A program made the position numbers and the translations under genes. A stretch of 64,000 nucleotides of DNA from Dechloromonas denitrificans. GTDB lineage: Bacteria > Pseudomonadota > Gammaproteobacteria > Burkholderiales > Rhodocyclaceae. Position 1 is the stretch's first letter, and every line of letters starts with the position of its first letter. The stretch is from the NCBI RefSeq assembly GCF_020510685.1, contig NZ_CP075185.1, forward strand, positions 3,596,001 to 3,660,000, read 5' to 3'. Positions 8,559-19,126 of this stretch are shown here, in pieces. The notes beneath the pieces are model-generated. The model had not been told where the DNA came from. It did no database searches and saw nothing but the letters and a program-made list of their open reading frames with translations.

Positions 8559-10889
8559 TTATGCACGCTCCACGGAAATCTGGCCAAACATCTCACCCAA
8601 CTGCGCGGTACTCGCATGAGCGGCCGAAACACGAACGCAACCGGCCGGCACGGTATTGTCGGCCTTGGCCACCAGCAGGGCGCTGCCCTGCCCTTGCCTG
8701 ACCTTGACCTGAGAGCCAGCGGTCAGACCAAGCTCGGCCAGCGTCTGCTCGTTGATACGGGCAGTCGGTGCTACCGCATCGGCAGTTTGCTGAAGAACCG
8801 GAGAACGCCGCACCATCGGGTCGGCAAAGTTGATCGGCACATCGGCTATTCGTTGCAGACCTTGAGCGGCAACCGGCAACTGAATAGCCACGCCATTCAG
8901 ATCGTTACCCAAGCCGGCAACAAATTCGGCCCCTTTGCCCAACACGTCATCGCGAACGGCCTCGCTGGTTTCGTAAGAAAAACCGTCCAGATTCAAAACA
9001 TTGCCGAGCACTCGGAGCAGTTTCCAGGCCGGGCGGGATTCTCCGCGAGCCTTGACGACGCCGTTGAATCCCTGGACGCGCCCCTCGATATTGACGAAGG
9101 TACCTGCTGTTTCGGTATAGGGGGCAAGCGGCAGCATCACGTCGGCGTATTCGAGGGCCGGAGCGTGCTTGAATGCCGACATGTAGACCACCAGGCTTGC
9201 CTGCTTCAGCGCGCTGACCGCCAATTGCGGATTGGCACAGTCAAATTCGGGCTCGATGCCCATCAAAACATAGGCCTTACGCGGCTGCTCGAACATTTGT
9301 CGTGCGTTGGCGCCGGAAGGCAGGAATCCGGCAGCATGGGCGCCAACCGTATTGGCGCCTTCGCCGAGGAAACCGACAGTAGCGCCGGTTATTCCGCCTA
9401 GTTCGAGAGCCAGTGCATGGATCTGCGTAGCATCGGAAGATTGTGTCGCCACATTGCCGAGGAAGATGGCGTGGCGTTCGCCTTCCAGCAAGCTCTGGGC
9501 AACCTTCCTGGCAACATCGTCGGCTTCGATCGACTGCAGGCCGGCAGGCACAGCTAAACCTTTCAATTGCGCTGCCGCCTTGACGATTGCGGCCAGCGTA
9601 TTCGTCAGCTGGGCCGGGGCGACAGTGACCTGAGCATGCAGGTTCATCAACTGATCATCACCGGTCACCGAAAGAAGACTTAGCTTGGTGTATTTTTTGG
9701 CGGCCTGACGCAGGCGCTGAGCAATCAGCGGATGATCCTTGCGCAAGAAAGAACCAACGACCAACGCAGAATCGAGATCCTTGATTTCAGACAGACGCAG
9801 ACCCAGCCAAGGCAGGCCGGCACGCTTGCCATCGGTGCCAAAGTCGTACTGCCGCGAACGGAAATCGATATTGCTGCTACCAAGGCCTTTCATGACCTTG
9901 CCGAGCAGGAACAATTCTTCGACGGTCGAGATTTGCGCAGCAAGAGCGGCGAGCGCATCGCCGCCATGCTCGCGGGCAACGTCTTTCAGTCCATGTGCAA
10001 CGTAATCCAGGGCAACATTCCAGTCGACTTCGCGCCACTCTCCGCCCTGTTTGACCATGGGTTTGGTAAGCCGCTCATCTGAATTCAGCGCCTGATAGGA
10101 AAAACGCTCTTTATCGGAAATCCAGCATTCGTTGACCGCTTCGTTTTCCCGCGGCAAAACGCGCATCACGTTGTCATGCTTGACTTGAACGGTCAGATTG
10201 GCCCCCACTGAATCATGCGGGCTGATCGATTTGCGACGCTGCAATTCCCAGGAGCGGGCGGTGTAGCGGAAAGGCTTGGAAGTCAATGCACCGACCGGAC
10301 AGAGATCGATCATGTTCCCGGACAGTTCGGAGTCTACCGTACGCCCGAGGAAGGTGGTGATCTCGGAATGCATGTTCCGGTTCGCCATCCCCAGCTCCAT
10401 GATGCCGCCGATTTCCTGGCCGAAGCGAACGCAACGGGTACAGTGGATGCAACGGCTCATTTCTTCCATTGAAATGAGCGGACCGACATTCTTGTGGAAC
10501 ACCACATGTTTTTCTTCGGTGTACCGGCTCTTCATCGGACCATAACCGACCGACATGTCCTGCAGCTGACACTCGCCGCCCTGGTCACAGATCGGGCAAT
10601 CCAGCGGGTGATTGATCAGCAGGAATTCCATCACGCCCTTCTGGGCCTTGACGGCCAACTCGGAGTGCGTAAACACCTTCATACCGTTAGTCACCGGCGT
10701 TGCGCAAGCTGGCAACGGCTTCGGCGCCTTTTCCACCTGGACCAGACACATCCGGCAGTTGGCGGCAATCGAGAGTTTCTTGTGGTAACAAAAATGCGGT
10801 ATGTACACACCCACCTGCTGCGCGGCATCCATCACCGTGCTGCCGTCGGGCACTTGCGCCTTTTTGCCGTCGATTTCGATTTCTAGCAT
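8559..10889 (-). CDS. nuoG: NADH-quinone oxidoreductase subunit G
   Basis: A 776-residue iron-sulphur subunit of the peripheral arm. The N-terminus is a 2Fe-2S ferredoxin domain (HFCYHKKL, then NCRMC and PACATPV). It is followed by the His-Cys3 cluster motif DCPICDQGGECQLQD and a 4Fe-4S pair starting CIHCTRCVRFGQE. The remaining 550 or so residues have the molybdopterin-oxidoreductase fold without any sign of an active cofactor site, as in other NuoG proteins. It lies 51 bases after nuoF. Confidence 0.97.
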   Translation of the reverse strand: MLEIEIDGKKAQVPDGSTVMDAAQQVGVYIPHFCYHKKLSIAANCRMCLVQVEKAPKPLPACATPVTNGMKVFTHSELAVKAQKGVMEFLLINHPLDCPICDQGGECQLQDMSVGYGPMKSRYTEEKHVVFHKNVGPLISMEEMSRCIHCTRCVRFGQEIGGIMELGMANRNMHSEITTFLGRTVDSELSGNMIDLCPVGALTSKPFRYTARSWELQRRKSISPHDSVGANLTVQVKHDNVMRVLPRENEAVNECWISDKERFSYQALNSDERLTKPMVKQGGEWREVDWNVALDYVAHGLKDVAREHGGDALAALAAQISTVEELFLLGKVMKGLGSSNIDFRSRQYDFGTDGKRAGLPWLGLRLSEIKDLDSALVVGSFLRKDHPLIAQRLRQAAKKYTKLSLLSVTGDDQLMNLHAQVTVAPAQLTNTLAAIVKAAAQLKGLAVPAGLQSIEADDVARKVAQSLLEGERHAIFLGNVATQSSDATQIHALALELGGITGATVGFLGEGANTVGAHAAGFLPSGANARQMFEQPRKAYVLMGIEPEFDCANPQLAVSALKQASLVVYMSAFKHAPALEYADVMLPLAPYTETAGTFVNIEGRVQGFNGVVKARGESRPAWKLLRVLGNVLNLDGFSYETSEAVRDDVLGKGAEFVAGLGNDLNGVAIQLPVAAQGLQRIADVPINFADPMVRRSPVLQQTADAVAPTARINEQTLAELGLTAGSQVKVRQGQGSALLVAKADNTVPAGCVRVSAAHASTAQLGEMFGQISVERA

Positions 10890-10940
10890 GTCGCTACCTT
10901 GTAGCCAGTTCTTGCGTATCTATCACTTGGAAGGTTTCGT

Positions 10941-12269
10941 TCAGGCCTGAACCTTGTGGAAACCACTGCCCGCCCACTGAACATCCTTGGGAACCAGACA
11001 GGTCTTGTGCTCAATGTGGTATTCAAATTCACTGCCGAAATGCTTCAGGAAGCTCTGAACCGGAAACGCTGCTGCGTCGCCAAGCGCACAGATGGTTCGT
11101 CCGGCGATATTGCCCAGAACACTGTTCAGCAGATCGATGTCTTCAGGCTTGCCCTGGCCGTTTTCAATGCGGTGCACAACCTTGTACATCCAGGCTGTGC
11201 CTTCACGACAAGGGGTACATTGGCCGCAGGATTCTTCATGGTAGAAGAAGGACAGACGCTCCAGCGCCTTGACCATACAGACCGTTTCATCCATGACGAT
11301 GACTGCGCCGGAACCCAGCATCGAACCGCCCTTGCTGATCGAGTCGTAGTCCATCGTACAGTCCATGATGACGTTTGCCGGCATAACCGGCGCCGAAGAT
11401 CCACCAGGAATTACCGCTTTGAGCTTGCGTCCGCCCCGCATGCCACCGCACATTTCGAGCAAGGTCGAAAACGGTGTGCCGAGCGGAATTTCATAATTAC
11501 CCGGACGATTGACATGACCGGACACCGAGAACAACTTGGTGCCGCCATTGTTCGCCTTGCCCAGATTCAGGAACTCTTCGCCACCCATTTTCAGAATGAA
11601 TGGAATGGCCGCAAAGGTCTCGGTATTGTTGATTGTCGTCGGTTTGCCGTACAGACCGAAGGATGCCGGGAACGGCGGCTTGAAGCGCGGCTGCCCTTTC
11701 TTGCCTTCGATTGATTCAAGCAGGGACGTTTCTTCGCCACAGATATAGGCACCGTATCCGTGATGGGCGAAGAGCTCAAAGTTGAACCCGGAACCGAGGA
11801 TATTCTGGCCGATGAAACCGGCGGCGCGCGCCTCATCCAGTGCCTCTTCGAAGCGCTTGTAGATTTCCCAGATTTCACCATGCACGTAGTTATAACCACG
11901 GTTAGCACCCATGGCATAGGCGGCGATCGCCATCCCTTCGATCACCGCATGCGGGTTGTAACGCATGATGTCGCGATCTTTGAAGGTCCCCGGCTCACCC
12001 TCGTCGGTGTTGCAAACAACATATTTGTCACCGGGAAAAGAGCGCGGCATGAAAGACCACTTCAAACCGGTTGGAAAGCCTGCGCCGCCACGGCCACGGA
12101 GAACCGATTTCTTGACTTCGCTGATCACTTCTTCCTGGGACATCTTGCTTTCCAGGATGCGCTTCAGCTGGGCGTAACCGCCGCGGGCGACATAATCCTT
12201 CAGGCCCCAGGTATTGTCGCCGTCAAGGCCTTCCATCAGGACGCCGTTGATCGAACCAAGCATGGCCAT
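10941..12269 (-). CDS. nuoF: NADH-quinone oxidoreductase subunit F (NADH and FMN site)
   Basis: About 442 residues. This subunit binds NADH and FMN and passes electrons to cluster N3. Visible are the glycine-rich nucleotide motif [17 protein letters not shown], the second glycine-rich region [20 protein letters not shown], and the cluster motif [12 protein letters not shown] with a further Cys near the end. I chose the ATG at 12269: it shares one base with the nuoE stop (TAATG) and has GAGGAG eight bases upstream. A GTG three codons earlier (12278) keeps the frame but is less well placed. Confidence 0.96.
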   Translation of the reverse strand: MAMLGSINGVLMEGLDGDNTWGLKDYVARGGYAQLKRILESKMSQEEVISEVKKSVLRGRGGAGFPTGLKWSFMPRSFPGDKYVVCNTDEGEPGTFKDRDIMRYNPHAVIEGMAIAAYAMGANRGYNYVHGEIWEIYKRFEEALDEARAAGFIGQNILGSGFNFELFAHHGYGAYICGEETSLLESIEGKKGQPRFKPPFPASFGLYGKPTTINNTETFAAIPFILKMGGEEFLNLGKANNGGTKLFSVSGHVNRPGNYEIPLGTPFSTLLEMCGGMRGGRKLKAVIPGGSSAPVMPANVIMDCTMDYDSISKGGSMLGSGAVIVMDETVCMVKALERLSFFYHEESCGQCTPCREGTAWMYKVVHRIENGQGKPEDIDLLNSVLGNIAGRTICALGDAAAFPVQSFLKHFGSEFEYHIEHKTCLVPKDVQWAGSGFHKVQA

Positions 12270-12742
12270 TATTTGCACTCCTCAAGGAGCTTGTCGATCT
12301 GTTCCGGGTGCATATGACTGCACATCGCCCGATTATTGACGATGAACACTGGTGCGTCGCCACAAGCTCCCATGCACTCCCCCTCTTTCAAGGTGAACTT
12401 GCCATCGGCCGTCGTTTCGCCATAACCGATGCCCAACTTTTTCTGTACGTACTCACCGGCGTGATAGCCACCCGAGAGCGCACAGGGAAGATTGGTGCAA
12501 ACCGTAATCTTGAATTTGCCGACCGGCTTCAGGTCGTACATGTTGTAAAAGGAAGCCACCTCGTAGGCTGCGATAGGCGCCATGTCGAGATAGTTGGCAA
12601 CGGCTTCGATCGCCTCAGGAGGCAACCAGCCCTTTTCTTCCTGAGCATGGGCCAGACAGGCCATTACCGCCGATTGTTTCTGCTCGGCAGGATACTTGGC
12701 CACTTCGCGGGCGAATTTCTGTAGGGTTTCAGCGGAAAACAT
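12269..12742 (-). CDS. nuoE: NADH-quinone oxidoreductase subunit E (2Fe-2S)
   Basis: 157 residues, with the thioredoxin-like 2Fe-2S domain carrying cluster N1a: [11 protein letters not shown] and [12 protein letters not shown] supply the four cysteines. The open frame extends far upstream, but the ATG at 12742 ([18 protein letters not shown]) begins where family proteins begin and shares one base with the nuoD stop (TGATG). The longer frame overlaps nuoD and is not coding. Both ends are coupled to their neighbours by one-base overlaps. Confidence 0.96.
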   Translation of the reverse strand: MFSAETLQKFAREVAKYPAEQKQSAVMACLAHAQEEKGWLPPEAIEAVANYLDMAPIAAYEVASFYNMYDLKPVGKFKITVCTNLPCALSGGYHAGEYVQKKLGIGYGETTADGKFTLKEGECMGACGDAPVFIVNNRAMCSHMHPEQIDKLLEECK

Positions 12743-13995
12743 CAGCGGTCGATCTCGCCAAAAACAATATCTTGGGAACCGATAATCGTAACGACGTCGG
12801 CGATCATATGGCCTCTGGACATTTCGTCCATGCCAGCCAGGTGCACATAGCCAGGAGCGCGAATCTTCATGCGATAAGGCTTGTTTGCCCCGTCGGATAT
12901 GAAATAGATACCGAATTCGCCCTTCGGGTGTTCGATGGCGGAATACGCCTCGCCCGGCGGCACGTGAATCCCCTCGGTAAAGAGCTTGAAATGATGAATT
13001 AGCTCTTCCATGTTGGTCTTCATGTTTTCGCGCGACGGCGGTGCCACCTTGTTGTTTTCGGTGATTACCGGACCAGGATTCTTGCGCAGCCAGGCAATAC
13101 ACTGCTTGATGATCCGGTTCGATTGGAGCATCTCTTCCATGCGAACCAGATAACGATCGTAACTGTCGCCATTTACCCCAACCGGCACATCGAAATCGAC
13201 CTTGTCGTAAGCTGCGTAGGGCTGCTTCTTGCGCAGGTCCCAGGCAATGCCCGAACCGCGCAACATGGCACCGGTAAAGCCCATTTGGAGCGCCCGCTCC
13301 GGCGTAACGACGCCGACGTTAACCAAGCGCTGCTTCCAGATACGGTTATCGGTCAGTAGCGTGTGATATTCAGCGTGATAGGTCGGAAAACGATTGGTGA
13401 AATCCTCAAGGAAATCCAGCAAGGATCCACCACGATTACCGTTAATCTCCTTGGCCTTCTTGGCGCTAGTCCAGGTCGACTCCTGATACTGCGGCATACG
13501 ATCCGGCAGATCACGATATACGCCACCCGGACGGTAATAGGCCGCGTGCATACGGGCGCCGGAAACCGCCTCGTAAGCATCCATCAAGTCTTCGCGCTCG
13601 CGAAATGTGTAGAGCGCCATCGTCATCGCCCCGACGTCGAGCGCGTGACAGCCAATCCACAACAGGTGATTGAGCAGACGCGTAATCTCGTCGAACATCG
13701 TACGGATGTACTTGCCGCGCTCAGGAACTTCGATTCCCAGCAACTTTTCCGTAGCCAAGCAATAGGCATGTTCGTTACACATCATGGACACATAGTCCAG
13801 TCGATCCATGTATGGAACAGACTGAACCCATGTCCTTGTTTCGGCGAGCTTTTCCGTTGCCCGATGCAGCAGACCAATATGCGGATCGGCGCGCTGAACG
13901 ACTTCGCCATCCAGTTCGAGCACCAGTCGCAGGACGCCGTGCGCTGCCGGATGCTGCGGACCGAAGTTGAGTGTGAAATTGCGGATATCAGCCAT
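12742..13995 (-). CDS. nuoD: NADH-quinone oxidoreductase subunit D
   Basis: A 417-residue, 49-kDa-type subunit that forms the quinone-reduction site with NuoB. It is derived from the large subunit of NiFe hydrogenases. Seen are [20 protein letters not shown] at the N-terminus (with the quinone-site histidine), the [10 protein letters not shown] motif and the C-terminal DPVFGEIDR-like end (here DIVFGEIDR). It is separate from nuoC, unlike in E. coli, where the two are fused. The start overlaps the end of nuoC by eight bases. Confidence 0.97.
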   Translation of the reverse strand: MADIRNFTLNFGPQHPAAHGVLRLVLELDGEVVQRADPHIGLLHRATEKLAETRTWVQSVPYMDRLDYVSMMCNEHAYCLATEKLLGIEVPERGKYIRTMFDEITRLLNHLLWIGCHALDVGAMTMALYTFREREDLMDAYEAVSGARMHAAYYRPGGVYRDLPDRMPQYQESTWTSAKKAKEINGNRGGSLLDFLEDFTNRFPTYHAEYHTLLTDNRIWKQRLVNVGVVTPERALQMGFTGAMLRGSGIAWDLRKKQPYAAYDKVDFDVPVGVNGDSYDRYLVRMEEMLQSNRIIKQCIAWLRKNPGPVITENNKVAPPSRENMKTNMEELIHHFKLFTEGIHVPPGEAYSAIEHPKGEFGIYFISDGANKPYRMKIRAPGYVHLAGMDEMSRGHMIADVVTIIGSQDIVFGEIDR

Positions 13996-14593
13996 GTGCC
14001 GGATCCCCGTAGGTGTCTTCGCGCACGATGCGCGGGGTATTCTCTCGAGGCTCGATGGTTACCGGCTGGTAAATGACGCGAGCCTGATCAGGGTCATACC
14101 GCATTTCGACGTGCCCGGAAATCGGGAAGTCCTTGCGGAATGGGTGTCCGATGAAACCGTAATCGGTCAGGATTCGACGAAGATCGTCATGGCCGACAAA
14201 GGCGATTCCATAAAGATCAAAAGCCTCACGCTCAAACCAGTTGACGCTCTTCCAGACACCGGTGATTGAATCGACCGAGGGGAAGTCGTCATCTTCGGCA
14301 AAGACCCGGACCCGCAGGCGCCAGTTATGAGCAATCGACAGCAGATGGGAGACAGCGGCAAAACGACGCCCTTGCCAGAGACCATCGCCGTAAGTTGAAT
14401 AATCAACGCCGCACAGGTCGATCAACTCTTCAAACTGGAGATCAGCCTCATCGCGCAATGCGGTCATCACCGCGAGATAGTCAGCAGCACCGACCTCAAT
14501 CGTAATTTCACCCAGAGCAAGCTTGAGCGACTTGAGCTTGTCGCCAAAATGCTTCTGCAGGTTTTGGCTAAGCGTTTCCAGCTTGGCAGACAT
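13988..14593 (-). CDS. nuoC: NADH-quinone oxidoreductase subunit C
   Basis: A 201-residue, 30-kDa-type subunit of the peripheral arm. The signature ERE(A/T)FDLYGI(x)F is seen as [20 protein letters not shown], followed by [19 protein letters not shown]. It has no cofactor and stabilises NuoD. The C-terminus contains [19 protein letters not shown]. It overlaps nuoD by eight bases and follows nuoB by 19 bases. Confidence 0.96.
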   Translation of the reverse strand: MSAKLETLSQNLQKHFGDKLKSLKLALGEITIEVGAADYLAVMTALRDEADLQFEELIDLCGVDYSTYGDGLWQGRRFAAVSHLLSIAHNWRLRVRVFAEDDDFPSVDSITGVWKSVNWFEREAFDLYGIAFVGHDDLRRILTDYGFIGHPFRKDFPISGHVEMRYDPDQARVIYQPVTIEPRENTPRIVREDTYGDPAHG

Positions 14594-14612
14594 ATCTAAT
14601 CAGCCTCGGCAA

Positions 14613-15089
14613 TTAACGAGCAATGGTATTGGTGCGACGAATTTTGTTTTGCAGCTGGATGATGCCGTAGAGCAAGGCTTCAGCCGTCGGCGGACAACCC
14701 GGAACATAGATATCGACTGGCACGATACGGTCACAACCACGCACCACCGAATAGGAGTAATGGTAATAACCGCCGCCGTTGGCACACGAGCCCATCGAAA
14801 TCACCCAACGCGGCTCAGCCATCTGGTCATAAACCTTGCGTAAGGCGGGCGCCATTTTGTTGGTCAGCGTACCAGCGACAATCATCACATCGGACTGCCG
14901 GGGACTGCCGCGGAAAACAACCCCAAAACGATCAAGATCGTAACGAGCACAACCCGCATGGATCATCTCAACCGCACAACAGGCGAGACCAAAAGTCATC
15001 GGCCACATTGAGCCGGTACGCATGTAATTGATCAGTTTGTCAGCAGTAGTGGTGACAAAACCTTCCTGGAGGACGCCTTCAATAGCCAT
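14613..15089 (-). CDS. nuoB: NADH-quinone oxidoreductase subunit B (cluster N2)
   Basis: A 158-residue subunit holding the last iron-sulphur cluster, N2, which reduces quinone. All ligands are visible: the tandem cysteines in [14 protein letters not shown], the Cys of [11 protein letters not shown] and the Cys of [13 protein letters not shown]. It begins three bases after nuoA ends. Confidence 0.97.
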   Translation of the reverse strand: MAIEGVLQEGFVTTTADKLINYMRTGSMWPMTFGLACCAVEMIHAGCARYDLDRFGVVFRGSPRQSDVMIVAGTLTNKMAPALRKVYDQMAEPRWVISMGSCANGGGYYHYSYSVVRGCDRIVPVDIYVPGCPPTAEALLYGIIQLQNKIRRTNTIAR

Positions 15090-15092
15090 GCT

Positions 15093-15464
15093 TCACTCCC
15101 ACTCAAGCGCACCCTTGGCCCAGGCATAGACATACCCGACAACCAGGATGGCGACAAAGACCAGCATCTCGACAAAACCAAACATCTTAATTGACTCGGT
15201 CGCGACGATGTCTTTGAAAATTGTCGCCCACGGAAAGAGGAAGGCGATTTCGAGGTCAAACAGAATAAAAAGAATGGCAATCAGGTAATAGCGCACATCG
15301 AATTTCATGCGCGCATCTTCGAAAGCCTCAAAGCCGCACTCGTAAGGAGATAGCTTTTCTGCATCCGGCCGATTGGGAGCAAGCAGAAAGCCCATCGCAA
15401 CAGGCAGAACGCCAACCGCGACCCCCACCAGGACGAACATCAGGATAGGAAAGTAGTTTTCCAT
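15093..15464 (-). CDS. nuoA: NADH-quinone oxidoreductase subunit A
   Basis: A 123-residue membrane subunit with three helices. The conserved quinone-site loop is seen as [20 protein letters not shown], followed by [23 protein letters not shown]. It is the first gene of the operon. The 65 bases between it and the upstream tRNA-Leu gene on the same strand would hold any dedicated promoter; I see no convincing sigma-70 boxes, so read-through from the tRNA/secG side is possible. Confidence 0.97.
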   Translation of the reverse strand: MENYFPILMFVLVGVAVGVLPVAMGFLLAPNRPDAEKLSPYECGFEAFEDARMKFDVRYYLIAILFILFDLEIAFLFPWATIFKDIVATESIKMFGFVEMLVFVAILVVGYVYAWAKGALEWE

Positions 15465-15529
15465 GATCCGCCGCCAATATTCAGTTTCTTGTACGAAACA
15501 GCAGACCTTACGGCCACTGCCACAGTTAT

Positions 15530-15614
15530 TGGTGCCGACGGCGAGACTCGAACTCGCACAGCTTGCGCCACTACCCCCTCAAGATAGCGTGTCTACCAAT
15601 TTCACCACGTCGGC
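15530..15614 (-). tRNA. tRNA-Leu, anticodon GAG
   Basis: Read on the minus strand, the gene is 85 bases including an encoded CCA. The acceptor stem is GCCGACG paired with CGTCGGC, then A73 and CCA. The D-arm contains TGGTGAAATTGGTAGACACGC, typical of leucine tRNAs. The anticodon stem CTATC/GGTAG encloses TTGAGGG, giving anticodon GAG. A long variable arm follows, then GTTCGAGTC in the T-arm. A tRNA-Leu between secG and nuoA is a common betaproteobacterial arrangement. Confidence 0.96.
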
Positions 15615-15666
15615 ACTACCTTTTTGACTCACTTGGCGAGGGACTTTGCCAAACGAGCCACTTACG

Positions 15667-16038
15667 TCACTTCGGAATATCTTTGGCCTTGGAACCCGCA
15701 CCAGCAGGGCTCGTCGGCGCATCTCCGCCAGCCACTGCAGGCTGCGAAACCGGCGGCAATTGTACCGTTTCCTGCATCACACTGCCAGTCGTTTTTGGCT
15801 GATTTGAAGCAACGTAGGCCAGAGTAAGGCTTGTTGCAAAAAACACCGCTGCAAGAACGCCGGTTGTCCGACTCAGGAAATTGGCCGAACCGGTGGCGCC
15901 AAACAAGCTACCGGAGGCGCCACTACCAAAAGCAGCCCCCATGTCGGCACCCTTGCCGTGCTGCATCAAAACCAAACCGATAATCGCCAGCGCAACCAGG
16001 ATATGCACCGTCAAAACAACAGAAAAAAGCCAATTCAT
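15667..16038 (-). CDS. secG: Preprotein translocase subunit SecG
   Basis: 123 residues, starting MNWLFSVVLTVHILVALAII. SecG has two membrane helices and helps SecYE move proteins across the inner membrane. The family core (VLMQHGKGADMGAAFGSGAS, then SLFGATGSANFLSRTT) is present, and an Ala/Pro-rich tail follows. The frame is open for 23 more codons upstream, but ATG 16038 matches the family start and lies just 13 bases after tpiA. It is probably cotranscribed with tpiA. Confidence 0.95.
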   Translation of the reverse strand: MNWLFSVVLTVHILVALAIIGLVLMQHGKGADMGAAFGSGASGSLFGATGSANFLSRTTGVLAAVFFATSLTLAYVASNQPKTTGSVMQETVQLPPVSQPAVAGGDAPTSPAGAGSKAKDIPK

Positions 16039-16051
16039 ATTTATTCGCCTA

Positions 16052-16807
16052 TCAACTTGCCGCTTGGCAAATTGCCAGAAAATCATCTGCAACCAGCGCA
16101 GCCCCACCGATCAAACCACCATCGATATCAGCCTGCGCAAACAATTCCACCGCGTTCTGAGCCTTGACACTACCGCCATACAGAACCCGCAAAGCACTTG
16201 CCACTCCTGCATCGAGCGCTGCCACTTGGCACCGGATCGCGGCATGCACCTCTTGCGCCTGTGCCGGCGACGCCGTCACGCCCGTACCAATGGCCCAGAC
16301 CGGCTCATAGGCCAGCAAAGAAGACGCCATTGCGGCCACCCCGACACGATCCAGCACCGCTGCCAACTGCCGGGAAACCACCAAAAACGTAGCTCCGTCA
16401 TTGCGTTCAGCAAGCGTTTCGCCGATGCACAAAACCGGAATCAAGCCCGCCTTTTGTGCCGCCTCGAACTTGGCCGCCACAACCTGATCCGTTTCCCCAA
16501 ACAGGCTACGCCGCTCGGAGTGACCAATCAGAACATACCGGCAACCGAACTCAACCAACATCGAGGCCGAGACTTCGCCGGTAAAGGCGCCGATTGCGTG
16601 CTCACTTACCGACTGCGCCCCCCAGGCAACCGCCGCCCCGGAAAGCACGGACTGCAACTGACCAAGATAAGGAAAGGGCGCAAAAACGGCAACATCGCAC
16701 TTCAACCCGGAGACACCAGCCTTGATGCGCTCAAGTAGGGCGGCATTCTGCTGGAGATTGCCGTGCATCTTCCAGTTTCCTGCGACGAACTTTTTACGCA
16801 TGGGCAT
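16052..16807 (-). CDS. tpiA: Triose-phosphate isomerase
   Basis: A 251-residue TIM barrel that interconverts dihydroxyacetone phosphate and glyceraldehyde 3-phosphate in the cytosol. The catalytic residues are visible: Lys in GNWKMHG, His in LIGHSERR and Glu in LAYEPVWAIGTG. The phosphate-binding VLYGGSVK is intact. The start could be ATG 16807 or 16801 (MPMRKK or MRKK). It lies 79 bases after glmM and 13 bases before secG. Confidence 0.96.
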   Translation of the reverse strand: MPMRKKFVAGNWKMHGNLQQNAALLERIKAGVSGLKCDVAVFAPFPYLGQLQSVLSGAAVAWGAQSVSEHAIGAFTGEVSASMLVEFGCRYVLIGHSERRSLFGETDQVVAAKFEAAQKAGLIPVLCIGETLAERNDGATFLVVSRQLAAVLDRVGVAAMASSLLAYEPVWAIGTGVTASPAQAQEVHAAIRCQVAALDAGVASALRVLYGGSVKAQNAVELFAQADIDGGLIGGAALVADDFLAICQAAS

Positions 16808-16886
16808 ACCGTTTCCGATGGCGAAAAACTTGCTGATTATAGCGACCGAGGCCTTCCTTGGTCAATAATCGCGCACGGCTCGCAAT

Positions 16887-18239
16887 CTACTGAGCCGCTT
16901 CGCGCACCACCTGGGCCAATTGTTCAGCCGCTTCGACAACGAGAGTCGCCTCCTCACCCTCGACCATGACCCGCAGCAACGGCTCGGTACCCGAAGCACG
17001 CAGCAGCACCCGCCCCCGACCTGCCATGCGCGTCTCAACGGCAGCAAGGGCCTTGGTAATAGCCGGATCATCTTTCCACGGAAAGCCTTTGGCGATCGGC
17101 ACATTGATCAGCTTCTGCGGGTACAACGACAGGCTGCCCAGCAACCCCTTGAGATCACCACCATTCTCTTTCAAGGCGGCAAGAACCTGCAGCGCGGCAA
17201 CCGTGCCGTCGCCCGTCGTATGTCGATCGAGAGCGAGAATGTGACCGGAGTTTTCGCCGCCGTAGAGCCACCCTTTTTCGTTCAGCATCTCGACAACGTA
17301 ACGATCTCCGACCGCGGCACGAGCAAAATCGACGCCAATTTTTCCGAGGGCATGCTCAAGCGCCAGATTGGTCATCAGGGTACCGACGACCCCCTTTACC
17401 GCACCGGCACGCGCTCGACTACGGACAATGGCGTAAAGCAACTGGTCGCCATCGTAAAGATTACCCTCGGCATCGACCATCTGGATCCGGTCTGCATCGC
17501 CATCCAGCGCCACGCCAAGGTCCGCACGGTGCGCAAGAACGGCTTCACAAAGCGCTTTGGGTGCCGTAGCGCCAAAACCGTCATTGATGTTCAAACCGTT
17601 TGGCTGGACGCCAATGGTAACGACATCTGCGCCGAGCTCGTGAAACACGCTGGGGGCTGTGTGATAAGCCGCACCATGCGCGCAATCGACGACGATTTTC
17701 AGACCGCGCAGGTCAAGATCGTTGGGAAATGTACTTTTACAGAATTCGATGTAGCGACCGCGCGCATCTTCGATCCGCTTGACCCGCCCCAGGTCGGCCG
17801 CCGGAACGCAAACCATCGGCTGATCGATAGCTGCCTCGATGGCACGCTCGACATCGTCCGGCAACTTCGTGCCCTGCGCCGAAAAGAACTTTATGCCGTT
17901 ATCGTAGTAGGGATTATGGGAAGCAGAAATAACGATACCCGACTGCAGGCGCAAGGCCCGGGTGAGATAGGCGACCGCCGGCGTCGGCAAGGGGCCGACC
18001 AGGCAGACATCGACGCCAGCCGCCGAGAAGCCTGCTTCCAGCGCCGATTCCAGCATATAACCGGAGAGCCGGGTATCCTTACCGATCAGCACCTCAGGAC
18101 GCTCTCCCGCAGGCATGTGACTCTGGCTCGTCAACACTTTGCCAGCGGCGTAGCCGAGCCGCATCACGAAATCCGGCGTGATCGGCGATTGACCGACACG
18201 ACCGCGCACACCATCGGTTCCAAAATATTTTCTGCTCAT
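16887..18239 (-). CDS. glmM: Phosphoglucosamine mutase
   Basis: 450 residues. It converts glucosamine 6-phosphate to glucosamine 1-phosphate for peptidoglycan and lipopolysaccharide synthesis. The phosphoserine loop [18 protein letters not shown], the metal-binding [11 protein letters not shown] and the substrate loop GGENSGHIL are all intact, as is the phosphate-binding [17 protein letters not shown]. The start overlaps the folP stop by four bases (ATGA), so the two are translationally coupled, as in many proteobacteria. Confidence 0.97.
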   Translation of the reverse strand: MSRKYFGTDGVRGRVGQSPITPDFVMRLGYAAGKVLTSQSHMPAGERPEVLIGKDTRLSGYMLESALEAGFSAAGVDVCLVGPLPTPAVAYLTRALRLQSGIVISASHNPYYDNGIKFFSAQGTKLPDDVERAIEAAIDQPMVCVPAADLGRVKRIEDARGRYIEFCKSTFPNDLDLRGLKIVVDCAHGAAYHTAPSVFHELGADVVTIGVQPNGLNINDGFGATAPKALCEAVLAHRADLGVALDGDADRIQMVDAEGNLYDGDQLLYAIVRSRARAGAVKGVVGTLMTNLALEHALGKIGVDFARAAVGDRYVVEMLNEKGWLYGGENSGHILALDRHTTGDGTVAALQVLAALKENGGDLKGLLGSLSLYPQKLINVPIAKGFPWKDDPAITKALAAVETRMAGRGRVLLRASGTEPLLRVMVEGEEATLVVEAAEQLAQVVREAAQ

Positions 18240-19072
18240 CTTTTATCTCCCTGTTCGATTGCCGCCCAGACAGCCAAGGCATCCCTGGTTGCCGCGACAT
18301 CATGCACACGTAGTATTTTCGCACCTCTCTGCGCCGCGATCAGCGCTGCCGCGACACTAGCCGCTGTGCGCTGCTCGACCGGCCGCCCGGTAATCGCCCC
18401 GAGCATCGTTTTCCGCGACACCCCAACCAGCAAGGGCAGATCATCAAAACCTGTCGCCGCCAGCTCTCGGAAAAGCGCCAAATTGTGCTCAAGCGCCTTG
18501 CCGAAGCCAAAACCGGGATCCAGCACGATTCGCTGATCCGCAACACCGGCCTGCCGACAGCGATCGACTGCCGCCAGGAGAAAGCCGCGCACTTCGGCAA
18601 CGACGTCCTGATATTCCGGCGCGCTCTGCATCGTTCCCGGCTCACCCTGCATGTGCATGACGCAAACGGCGCAATCGCTCGCCGCCACGGCCGAGATGGC
18701 TTCCGGATGGATCATTCCGGAAATATCGTTGATCATCGTCGCCCCCGCCGCCAAGGCCGCGCGCATGACCGCCGGCTTGTAGGTATCGACTGAAACCGGT
18801 ACGCCCCAGGTCGTCACTTCCCTGAGCACCGGGACCAGGCGCCGAAGCTCCTCATCCTCCGGCGTCGGGATAGCCCCCGGGCGCGATGACTCGGCACCAA
18901 TATCGAGAATGTCCGACCCAGCCTCCAACTGTTCCCGGGCATGCCGAACGGCCCGCTCAACATCGCCGACAAGGCCGTCACCGGAAAAGGAATCGGGTGT
19001 CAGATTGACGATGCCCATCAGCAATGGACGATCAAGAGATAATAAAAACTGGCCGCAGCGAAGGTTTGTCAT
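18236..19072 (-). CDS. folP: Dihydropteroate synthase
   Basis: A 278-residue TIM-barrel enzyme joining p-aminobenzoate to the pterin diphosphate in folate synthesis; it is the sulfonamide target. The motifs [43 protein letters not shown] and VGVSRKTML are complete. It starts at ATG 19072, just past the ftsH terminator, and overlaps glmM by four bases. Confidence 0.97.
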   Translation of the reverse strand: MTNLRCGQFLLSLDRPLLMGIVNLTPDSFSGDGLVGDVERAVRHAREQLEAGSDILDIGAESSRPGAIPTPEDEELRRLVPVLREVTTWGVPVSVDTYKPAVMRAALAAGATMINDISGMIHPEAISAVAASDCAVCVMHMQGEPGTMQSAPEYQDVVAEVRGFLLAAVDRCRQAGVADQRIVLDPGFGFGKALEHNLALFRELAATGFDDLPLLVGVSRKTMLGAITGRPVEQRTAASVAAALIAAQRGAKILRVHDVAATRDALAVWAAIEQGDKR

Positions 19073-19075
19073 GGC

Positions 19076-19108
19076 TAAAAGAAAAAGCCGGGAGAAAACT
19101 CCCGGCTT
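19076..19108 (-). terminator. Rho-independent terminator after ftsH
   Basis: A perfect 10-pair stem AAGCCGGGAG/CTCCCGGCTT (19085-19094 and 19099-19108) with a four-base loop is followed on the minus strand by a TTTCTTTT tract. It lies between ftsH and folP and should insulate folP-glmM from the ftsH transcript. Confidence 0.88.
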
Positions 19109-19126
19109 GGATATTGATTACAAAAG

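Noticed and set aside
12743-13102. Upstream extension of the nuoE frame
   Set aside because: It overlaps nuoD completely, and the family start with a coupled TGATG is at 12742.
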